Positions 1-6,651 of a stretch of DNA of 64,000 nucleotides are shown here, piece after piece (position 1 is the stretch's first letter; each line of letters begins with the position of its first letter). The DNA is from Terriglobia bacterium (GTDB lineage: Bacteria; Acidobacteriota; Terriglobia; Versatilivoradales; Versatilivoraceae), in contig OX638355.1 of NCBI GenBank assembly GCA_951813285.1, forward strand, positions 494,501-558,500, read 5' to 3'. Below the pieces are notes generated by a model. The model did not search any database. It was not told where the DNA came from and saw nothing but the letters and a program-made list of their open reading frames with translations. The position numbers and the translations under genes are program-made.

Positions 1-1
1 C

Positions 2-142
2 ACCGGCGGCGACTGGAACCTGGTGCTCTATCTCATTGCCGGCACGCAGTTGGCGGCCGCGCTCTGCTGGCTGGCCGTCAGGCCCGACCAACCTCTCATG
101 AAGCCGGCCGCCGGGCGGGACCCGGCGCCCCTGGAGGCGTAA
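2..142 (+). CDS. MFS-type transporter, C-terminal end (partial)
   Basis: Only the last 46 codons are inside the window, ending at TAA 140-142. They encode one hydrophobic helix (NLVLYLIAGTQLAAALCWLAV) followed by a short polar, proline-rich tail. This is the usual last transmembrane helix and cytoplasmic tail of a major facilitator transporter. The next gene, a D-aminoacylase-like hydrolase, starts 29 bp downstream on the same strand, so a transporter-hydrolase operon is likely. The family call rests on the tail only; another polytopic membrane protein is possible. Confidence 0.5.
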   Translation, partial: TGGDWNLVLYLIAGTQLAAALCWLAVRPDQPLMKPAAGRDPAPLEA

Positions 143-171
143 CCAGCCCTCTGGAGAGGTGTCTCAGCGCC

Positions 172-1755
172 ATGACCTTCGACCTCATCCTGACCGGCGG
201 AAAACTCCTCGACGGCACGGGAACCCCGGCCGTCTCGGCCGACGTCGGCATCATCGGAGAGAAGATCCAAGCCATCGGAGACCTCTCACGGGCCCAAGCC
301 CGGCGAATCATTCCAGTGCAGGGTCTCACGGTCGCTCCCGGACTCATCGACACCCACACCCACTCCGAGGGAGCGCTTCTCCACGATCCCCAGCACGCCT
401 ACGGATTGCGCCAGGGCATCACCACCGAGATCGTGGGCCTGGACGGGATGTCCTGGGCCCCCTTGTCCGGGCCCAATTTCAGGCTCTATGCCCGCTACCT
501 GGGCGGGATCCTGGGAGACCCCCCGCCCGAGCTGGACATGAGCAGCATCGCCGCCTTTCGAGCGCACTATCACCGTAAGGTCGCCGTAAACGTGGCCTAC
601 CTGGTTCCCCACGGGGCGCTCCGGCTGGAACTGCTGGGCTTCCGGGACCTGCCGGTACGGGGAGAGAAACTCCAGGCCGCCGGCCGGATGGTGCGGCAGG
701 GGATCGAGCAGGGCGCGGTGGGGTTCTCCACCGGAGCCGCCTACTATCCCGGATACTGGGCGGACTCCCGGGAACTGGTGGAGATGTGCCGGGTGGTGCG
801 CCAGGCCGGCGGCATCTACGTCAACGAGCCGCGAGTGGGAACACCCGGGCGCGCCTTCGGCGGCGGCGGGATTCAAGAGGGGCTGGAGATCGCCCGCCAG
901 TCGGGGGCGTCGGTTCACTTCGCCCATCTCAGGACGACCGAGCAAACCGCCGGGCGCCTCCAGGAACTGACGGCCCCTATCGATCGGGCCAAGGACCAAG
1001 GGGTGGACTGCACCATGGACATCTATCCCTATCCCAGCGGGAGTAGCATCGCCGTAAGCTTTCTGCCCGGCGATATGCAGGAGGGCGGGCCCGATGCGAT
1101 TCTGGAGCGGCTGTCGCACCCGGGATGCCGGCGCGCCTTTCGGGACCACCTGGAGAACCGCCTGTTCGCACCGCTGGAGCCAATCACCTTCTCCTACCTG
1201 CCCCGGAACCCTCACCTGGAGGGGAAGAGTCTGGCCGAGGCTGCCCGTCGGAGGGAAACTTCCCCCACCCAAACGCTCTGCGACCTCCTGCTTGAGGAGG
1301 AATTGAAGGTCGGCTACCTCAACGCACCGCCCTCAAGCCGGGCACTGTGGCAGGCCATCGACAGGGATTGCCTGGAGTTGCTGGCCAGGCCCGACGCCAT
1401 GGCCTGCAGCGACATCACGCCCCTGGGAAGCGCGCCCCACCCCCGCTGCTACGGGGCCTTCCCCAGGTTCCTGGGACCGCTCAGGCGGCGCCACCGGACT
1501 CTGAGCCTGGAGACGATGGTCCAACGGATGACGGACGGGCCGGCGCGCCGCTTCGGGTTGACCGGGCGCGGCCGCCTGCGGCCGGGATATTTCGGCGACC
1601 TGGTGGCCTTCGACCCAGACGCGGTCACCGACACCGCCACCTATGAGGACCCCGTGCAGTTTCCGGTTGGTATCCCCTGGGTGGTGGTCAATGGTCAAGT
1701 GGCGGTGGAAGAGGGGCGATGCACCGGGGCCCTGGCCGGCCAGGCAGTCCCATGA
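172..1755 (+). CDS. D-aminoacylase-like amidohydrolase
   Basis: A 527-aa protein of the amidohydrolase superfamily closest in layout to N-acyl-D-amino-acid deacylases, which release D-amino acids from N-acyl derivatives. The N-terminal beta segment (LILTGGKLLDGTG) leads into the metal motif DTHTH at residues 60-64. A later SD plus HPRCYGAF segment and the C-terminal FGDLVAFDP strand match the family. The GNCG segment that normally supplies the bridging cysteine after TTEIVG is replaced by LDGMSWAP, with no cysteine there. The metal site may therefore differ, or the substrate may be another acyl or dipeptide-like compound. It lies 29 bp after a transporter tail and has no signal peptide, so it is probably cytoplasmic. 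Confidence 0.85.
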   Translation: MTFDLILTGGKLLDGTGTPAVSADVGIIGEKIQAIGDLSRAQARRIIPVQGLTVAPGLIDTHTHSEGALLHDPQHAYGLRQGITTEIVGLDGMSWAPLSGPNFRLYARYLGGILGDPPPELDMSSIAAFRAHYHRKVAVNVAYLVPHGALRLELLGFRDLPVRGEKLQAAGRMVRQGIEQGAVGFSTGAAYYPGYWADSRELVEMCRVVRQAGGIYVNEPRVGTPGRAFGGGGIQEGLEIARQSGASVHFAHLRTTEQTAGRLQELTAPIDRAKDQGVDCTMDIYPYPSGSSIAVSFLPGDMQEGGPDAILERLSHPGCRRAFRDHLENRLFAPLEPITFSYLPRNPHLEGKSLAEAARRRETSPTQTLCDLLLEEELKVGYLNAPPSSRALWQAIDRDCLELLARPDAMACSDITPLGSAPHPRCYGAFPRFLGPLRRRHRTLSLETMVQRMTDGPARRFGLTGRGRLRPGYFGDLVAFDPDAVTDTATYEDPVQFPVGIPWVVVNGQVAVEEGRCTGALAGQAVP

Positions 1756-1830
1756 GCCCTTTTCATAATTCGTCAGGCAGCGGCATTTATTGCCGGGAAG
1801 GGTGTGACCCCCAGAAAGTCCATGGTCGGC

Positions 1831-2829
1831 TCAGCCTTCGGAGGAATTCTCTTTACGTTTGGGGCGAATATCCAGACCGGGCACGCCCAGATCCAGTCGG
1901 AACAGCGCGCCGGGTGTGCCTCCCGTGACGAAGAGCTGATCCAGCCCGGGACCGCCGAAGGCGCAATTGCTGGTGGTGAGGTTTCCGCCGGGATAGCGTC
2001 GAATGAGCTTGCCCTCGGGGTCCAGCACCTGAACCTGGCGCATCCCGTAATGGGCCACGTAGAGGTTTCCCGCGGCATCCAGGCAAATGCCGTCGGGCTG
2101 GTTGTCGATCTGCTCTCCCTCTTTCGAGGGCAGATCGGCAAACACCTGCATCGGACCCACCTTCCCCGGCGACAGCACCTCGTAAAGCAGGATGCGGTTC
2201 TTCTGACTTTCCGCGACCAGCAGCCGCTTCCGATCGGGCGTCAGCACGATGCCATTGGGATAGGCCAACCCTCCGGCCACCAAGTGGGTGGTGCCTTCCG
2301 GGTCGACGTAGTGGACGGTTCCGATGGGATTGGACACGCCCGTGCCCTCCGGGTCGGTGAAGTAGAAGCCCCCCTCCGGGTCCAGGCTCAGGTCGTTGGG
2401 TCCCTTTAGCGGCTTGCCCTCGCATTCGGTGGAGGCCGGTTCCAGCATGTTTCCCTCGGAATCCAGACGCAGCACGGCGTGATGGGTGGCGTCGCACACC
2501 AGGTGGGTGCCGTCGGCCAAGATCTTGTGGCCGTTGGGTTCCCCGGTCTCCGCCCAGACCCGATGCTTCCCGTCGGGGGCTACCACCGTAATCACCTTCT
2601 CGTGGGAGAAGTAGATGTTCCCCTCGTGATCGATCACCACCCCTTCGGAGTAGTCGTTGGTGCGGACGATCTCCACCGGTTGCACAGCCTCCGCTTCCGG
2701 GAGCGCCAACTTCTTGTCGGAAGGAGCGATCCCGGAATCCTGCTCCCCGGCGGGACCGCAGCCCAGGCTCCAACCCCAGACCAATGCCAACGTCACTAGC
2801 CGGAACCCGGCCGAATGCTCTCGAATCAT
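1831..2829 (-). CDS. SMP-30/gluconolactonase family lipoprotein
   Basis: A 332-aa secreted beta-propeller protein. I chose ATG 2829 rather than the longer frame because AGGAGA lies just upstream and the protein then opens with a lipoprotein signal peptide ending LGCG (lipobox cysteine). The body carries repeated NIYFSHE, GFYFTDPEG and GNLYVAHYG strands and the PNG-IVLTPD segment characteristic of SMP-30/gluconolactonase/LRE-like propellers. These bind a divalent metal and hydrolyse sugar lactones or related esters. It is convergent with the upstream hydrolase. The exact substrate cannot be read from sequence. Confidence 0.88.
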   Translation of the reverse strand: MIREHSAGFRLVTLALVWGWSLGCGPAGEQDSGIAPSDKKLALPEAEAVQPVEIVRTNDYSEGVVIDHEGNIYFSHEKVITVVAPDGKHRVWAETGEPNGHKILADGTHLVCDATHHAVLRLDSEGNMLEPASTECEGKPLKGPNDLSLDPEGGFYFTDPEGTGVSNPIGTVHYVDPEGTTHLVAGGLAYPNGIVLTPDRKRLLVAESQKNRILLYEVLSPGKVGPMQVFADLPSKEGEQIDNQPDGICLDAAGNLYVAHYGMRQVQVLDPEGKLIRRYPGGNLTTSNCAFGGPGLDQLFVTGGTPGALFRLDLGVPGLDIRPKRKENSSEG

Positions 2830-2916
2830 GAGGATCTCCTGTCTTCCAGGGGCTCGGGCGCGCCTTGGCCATGCCCTCGCCAGAAGCACCGCCCCGGCAA
2901 GCAGTTTCGCCCCTTG

Positions 2917-3585
2917 CTACCGGCTTCCTGAATGATTGGCGACCAGCCTGTAAACCTTCGTGGTCTCATCTTCGGCCGTCACCACGATCTCAATAACGTT
3001 GTCGCCGGACGAGAGTCCCGACAGCGTCGCGCTGAGGAAGGTGCCCTCGTTCTCGCCGGCGCTGACGTCTTTGAGGTAGGTTCTGTTGCCGACGGACAGC
3101 TTTGCCCCACCGGAAGAGTGGCCGGACAGGGCAATGCCCGACCGCCGGGCCGCACGGCAGCGAATGGTAAGGTCCGCTAAACGAATAGTGGTTTCTCCCA
3201 CTTCCAGGCTGTCGAACGAGATGACGGCGCCAGAGCCCCCGAACCTGGGTTTGTAGCTCCAACTCGAGAAATCCAGCTTGCTGCCGTCACCCGACTTGCC
3301 TTCGACCCCGACAATCTTGCTGGTGACGGACGCCTCTGCCACCAGCGAGGCACCGGGTACCGAATAGGGGAGGCTCGCCGTGTAGGAAGTCGTGTCTCTG
3401 TCGTACTTCGGGCTCAGAGTGAGCACGGGAAGTTGCAATGGAAGATTGTCGGGTTTCTGGCCGAGGAATCCTGCGTATACCCGCAGGGATTTCAACCTTT
3501 GCGCCTCGGCTGCCGGAACTGTTACACCCAGCCAGCCGCAGAGGAGAACAGGCAGCAATCTGGCGATGACGGTCAACTCTCGCAT
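2917..3585 (-). CDS. Secreted protein with cadherin-like beta-sandwich domain
   Basis: A 222-aa protein starting at ATG 3585 (GGAGA upstream). It has a clear Sec signal peptide (LLPVLLCGWLGVTVPAAEAQ). The mature part has two stretches typical of the bacterial cadherin-like beta-sandwich family (PF12733 type): LTLSPKYDRDTTSYTASL near residue 55, and GDNVIEIVVTAEDETTKVYR at the C-terminus. In other proteins these domains occur as cell-surface or extracellular adhesion modules. The longer frame from 3747 would put 54 arginine-rich residues before the signal peptide and is less likely. No enzymatic motif is visible. Confidence 0.7.
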   Translation of the reverse strand: MRELTVIARLLPVLLCGWLGVTVPAAEAQRLKSLRVYAGFLGQKPDNLPLQLPVLTLSPKYDRDTTSYTASLPYSVPGASLVAEASVTSKIVGVEGKSGDGSKLDFSSWSYKPRFGGSGAVISFDSLEVGETTIRLADLTIRCRAARRSGIALSGHSSGGAKLSVGNRTYLKDVSAGENEGTFLSATLSGLSSGDNVIEIVVTAEDETTKVYRLVANHSGSR

Positions 3586-3798
3586 ACAGTGTCTCCAGTC
3601 CGGCGATGCCACTCCCGGTTTCGAACCTCCGGCTCGCCAATTACGGCGGAGGGCTCCGCTCCGCCAAATATATCTCTTGTCGCGGGCAGGATTTTTGATC
3701 CTATCGGTTCCCGCTCGCGCGGTCAATGTCGGAGCGCAGCGGTCCACCGAGCCAATCAGGTGCCTAAAATAGACGGCCTGAGCCCCCTCTGACCCAGT

Positions 3799-4071
3799 GT
3801 GTTACCCGAGGGGATTCTGGACGATGTGCTCGAGACCGTCACCATGGACAATGTCAGGCCCGAAGACGCCAACGGCATCAGGCTGGCGGCCAGGCGCTGG
3901 CATCAGATCAACGGCATCCTGAGCAAGTACACCCAGGGAACCACCCAGGGTTACGTTCGGGTCCGTCAGATTTCCGGCAACAACCCCTTCCTGGCCTACG
4001 GGGTGGTCAACGACGGCGGGGCTCCCGGCCGGCGCAGCGGCGACGGGGCTTATGTGCCGGCGCGCCAGTGA
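3799..4071 (+). pseudogene. C-terminal fragment of the Cache/repeat secreted-protein family
   Basis: An open stretch whose last about 70 codons (GYVRVRQISGNNPFLAYGVV, then GDGAYVPARQ) are clearly homologous to the C-termini of the next two genes (GYIRIRRVSGANPFLAYGVV, GDGAYIPARE). The upstream three quarters of such a protein is missing: no signal peptide, no Cache region, no first repeat. It is a relic of a third family member just upstream of the intact pair. Its presence suggests the locus has expanded and contracted by recombination between paralogues. Confidence 0.75.
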
Positions 4072-4154
4072 AATTGGCGGCCAGGGTTCTTTCCTGGTTC
4101 CAGGGACAGTCTCAGCGCCTTCCCCTTCAGGATTGGAAGCGTCGTGCGGTTTAT

Positions 4155-4184
4155 TTGCTTGACGAAACTACCGCATCGTATAAA
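4155..4184 (+). promoter_or_regulatory. Candidate sigma70-type promoter upstream of the 695-aa secreted protein
   Basis: TTGCTT at 4155-4160 and TATAAA at 4179-4184 are separated by 18 bp. The pair lies in an AT-rich pocket of otherwise GC-rich DNA, 63 bp before the ATG at 4248, which has its own ribosome binding site (AAGGAG, 4234-4239). A second -35 choice (TTGACG, 4159-4164) gives a 14-bp spacer and is less good. Confidence 0.45.
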
Positions 4185-4247
4185 TTAATCGGTACTCACT
4201 ACCTGATTCTCACAGTACGGTTCAACAAAGAACAAGGAGCAATTGCC

Positions 4248-6335
4248 ATGAAACCCATCACTCGCGTGGTTCTATTGGGATTTGTGTTGGTCATGGCGGG
4301 TGTGCTGTCCGATGTCGGCCCCATCTCGGCCCAGGAAGCGCCCGCTGTTACAGCCCGGGATGTGGTGGACCGGGATACCCTGAAAGCCTTCGTCCAGGGG
4401 GCGATTGGATGGTTGGGGGCGCAATTCGAGAGTGGAGAGGCTGTGAACATTGACGCCCTGAAGGCGGTCTTCAGGATGGACCCTGGTCCCTGGAAGCACG
4501 GCTCCACCTACTTCGTTGTGCTGGTTAATAACCGTCAAAGTGAAGATTTCATATTGATATTCTTCGACGCAGGCAATGAGGACCGTGATTCCAAGTTGCT
4601 GGGGGTGCTCCAAGACGCCAATGTGAAAAAGATCATGAAAGATCTGGTTGCTGTGGCAGTCGAGAATGCACCCATGATGGAAGGAGGCTTTGTCGAGTAT
4701 GAAGAGGCAGGCATGAGCAGAGTCAGCTATGCCCAACTTGTGGTAGCGCCGGCGAACGCAGGAGTTATCGCAAATGCCGAACTGGTCATCAGCGCCGGTT
4801 TCAATCCGGGAGACAGTCCAACCGAGATGGACATTATGACGACCTTCGTCCCGGTGGTGCTGGACTCGAGGGGGAAGAACAACTCCCACTTCACTTCGGA
4901 GTTGGCCCTGACCAATCGGGGATCCGATGCGGCCATGCTCAACTTCACCTATACGGCCGAAGCCGGCGGGGGCAGCGGCATGGCCACCGACATGCTCGGC
5001 CCCCACCAGCAGATGATCGCCTCCAACGCCATCGACTATCTCAGGAGCCTCGACGTTCCCATTCCCGAAACCGGCAGCCGGGTCGGGACCTTGCGGGTGG
5101 ATGTCTCGGGTTCTTCCGACACCAGCGTGGTGGTCCGGACCACCACCCCCACGGCCGTCCCCGAAGGGCGGGCCGGACTGGCCTATCTGGGGGTTCCCGA
5201 AACTATGGGATTCCACGAGGAAGCCGTCTACCTGTGCGGGCTGCGCGACAACCCGGGGGACCGCTCCAACGTGGCCGTTCAGAACATGGGGTCGGAGGGT
5301 TCCGTCACCTTGAGGATCACGGCCTTTTCCGGGGATCCGACCGATCCCAGCGGCGAAATGGTGTGGGAAGACACGCTGCAACCTGGAGAGTTTCACCAGG
5401 AAAACGGAGTGCTGATGGGAGCTGGTAAGGCCGCACCTATCGGACTCACCTTTGGGGGCGGCTACGTGAAAGTAGAGCGGGTGGAGGGAACGGCCCCCTT
5501 CTATGCCTACGGGGTCATCAACGACAACGCCAACTCGGACGGCTCCTTTGTCTTTCCGGTGAGCGCCGGCTCGCTGGAGGGAGCCATGGGGCAGACCCTG
5601 CCGGCCCTGGTGGAGAGCGGAGCCTTCACCACCGAACTGACCCTGACCAACTTCTCGGACCAGCTGAAAGTCCTGATGTTCAGCGCCACCGACGAAAAAA
5701 TCCAGACGGCGGACAACACAGCCGGATTCGGTCCGGTGCAGATAGGCCCCGGCCACCAGTACATCATTCCCGATGCGCTCCAGTTTGCGCGCCAAGCGTA
5801 CCAACTCGATGTGCCCACCGGCCTGGTGGCACCCCTGAACGTCCACGCGGTCGGGGGAGACCTGAGCGGGGTGGTGATCGGAGCCCGGGTGGTGGCGCAG
5901 GCGGACACGCAAGACCCGAGCAAGGGGCAGTACGGCGTCTTCTACACGGCGGTGCCCCAGGGCATGGGTTTCACCGGCAGCGCCTGGGTGGACGGGTTGC
6001 AGCAGAACGAGGAGAACCGCAGCAACCTGGCCCTGATCAATACCGGAGAGGTCGACGACCAGGACATCGTCTTCGAGATCGACATCTACGACGGGGAAAC
6101 CTCCACGCTGAGCAAGACCGTTACCATGGGGGAGGAAGACAAGCTCGTGGTCCCGGCCAAGGGTTTCAAGCAGATCAACCAGGTCCTGAAGCACGCTCCG
6201 GGAGCCACGCAAGGCTACATTCGGATCCGCAGGGTCTCGGGCGCCAATCCCTTCCTGGCCTACGGAGTGGTCAACGACGGCGGAGCCCCGGGTCAAAGAA
6301 CCGGCGACGGCGCCTATATCCCCGCTCGGGAGTAG
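4248..6335 (+). CDS. Secreted Cache-like protein with two C-terminal ~230-aa repeats (paralogue 1)
   Basis: A 695-aa protein starting at ATG 4248 after AAGGAG. A signal peptide (VVLLGFVLVMAGVLSDVGPISAQ) is followed by residues ~30-175 that resemble a degenerate single-Cache domain (VFRMDPGPWKHGSTYFVVLV, matching the PW-x-x-GS-x-Y pattern of sCache_2 domains that sense small ligands). From residue ~195 the rest is two diverged copies of a ~230-aa module. Paired landmarks are SELALTNRGSDAAMLNFT with TELTLTNFSDQLKVLMFS, then GVPETMGF with AVPQGMGF, then APFYAYGVIND with NPFLAYGVVND. I do not recognise a named family for this module. Its length and secretion suggest an extracellular or outer-surface role. 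The last 1.4 kb is nearly identical to the following gene. Confidence 0.8.
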   Translation: MKPITRVVLLGFVLVMAGVLSDVGPISAQEAPAVTARDVVDRDTLKAFVQGAIGWLGAQFESGEAVNIDALKAVFRMDPGPWKHGSTYFVVLVNNRQSEDFILIFFDAGNEDRDSKLLGVLQDANVKKIMKDLVAVAVENAPMMEGGFVEYEEAGMSRVSYAQLVVAPANAGVIANAELVISAGFNPGDSPTEMDIMTTFVPVVLDSRGKNNSHFTSELALTNRGSDAAMLNFTYTAEAGGGSGMATDMLGPHQQMIASNAIDYLRSLDVPIPETGSRVGTLRVDVSGSSDTSVVVRTTTPTAVPEGRAGLAYLGVPETMGFHEEAVYLCGLRDNPGDRSNVAVQNMGSEGSVTLRITAFSGDPTDPSGEMVWEDTLQPGEFHQENGVLMGAGKAAPIGLTFGGGYVKVERVEGTAPFYAYGVINDNANSDGSFVFPVSAGSLEGAMGQTLPALVESGAFTTELTLTNFSDQLKVLMFSATDEKIQTADNTAGFGPVQIGPGHQYIIPDALQFARQAYQLDVPTGLVAPLNVHAVGGDLSGVVIGARVVAQADTQDPSKGQYGVFYTAVPQGMGFTGSAWVDGLQQNEENRSNLALINTGEVDDQDIVFEIDIYDGETSTLSKTVTMGEEDKLVVPAKGFKQINQVLKHAPGATQGYIRIRRVSGANPFLAYGVVNDGGAPGQRTGDGAYIPARE
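5005..6040 (+). repeat. 1,036-bp direct repeat, copy 1
   Basis: I saw no base difference between this block and 7907-8942, a constant offset of 2,902 bp. The first differences outside it are 5004 (C versus T) and 6041 (T versus C). Divergence rises quickly beyond both ends while homology continues. The block covers the middle of the repeat modules of both secreted-protein genes. Confidence 0.92.
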
Positions 6336-6504
6336 GCCGCCGCGCTACGGCAAACCTCAGGCGAGGATGATCATTTAATAATCCGCCCCCCGGCAGTGTT
6401 GTGGTTTAAGGGAGAACGGCGGAGCTGCGGTTGACGTGGGGCACTTGAGAAATCACCCGTTACAGGTCTTCCTTTAAGAGCAGCGTAGCTGCGGTCTCGT
6501 GTAG

Positions 6505-6524
6505 CCCCGGGCGGAAGCCCGGGG
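6505..6524. repeat. GC-rich hairpin in the 316-bp intergenic region
   Basis: CCCCGGGC and GCCCGGGG form a perfect 8-bp stem around GGAA. A second small stem, GCCGC-gtaa-GCGGC, lies about 30 bp downstream. The same paired motif (CCCGGGCG-aa-CGCCCGGG followed by GAGCCGCGGAGCGGCGG) occurs twice near 31.0 and 31.35 kb, so this is a dispersed REP-like intergenic repeat. Nothing else is evident in 6336-6651 apart from the ribosome binding site AAGGAG before ATG 6652. Confidence 0.6.
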
Positions 6525-6651
6525 TCGTGTGAATCCCGCTCTGCCGTAGCCGCGTAAGCGGCGAATCAGGTGCACCCGTCGAGAACTCGGCGCCCGTCCT
6601 GAATATGCCGGGCTTACCCCTACTGAATCGCGTTAAAAAGGAGCACTTACC

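Noticed and set aside
4272-6296. Very long minus-strand ORFs (674 and 470 codons) opposite the secreted-protein genes
   Set aside because: They are antisense shadows of GC-rich coding DNA: no ribosome sites, His/Gly-rich composition, and they mirror the strong forward genes.
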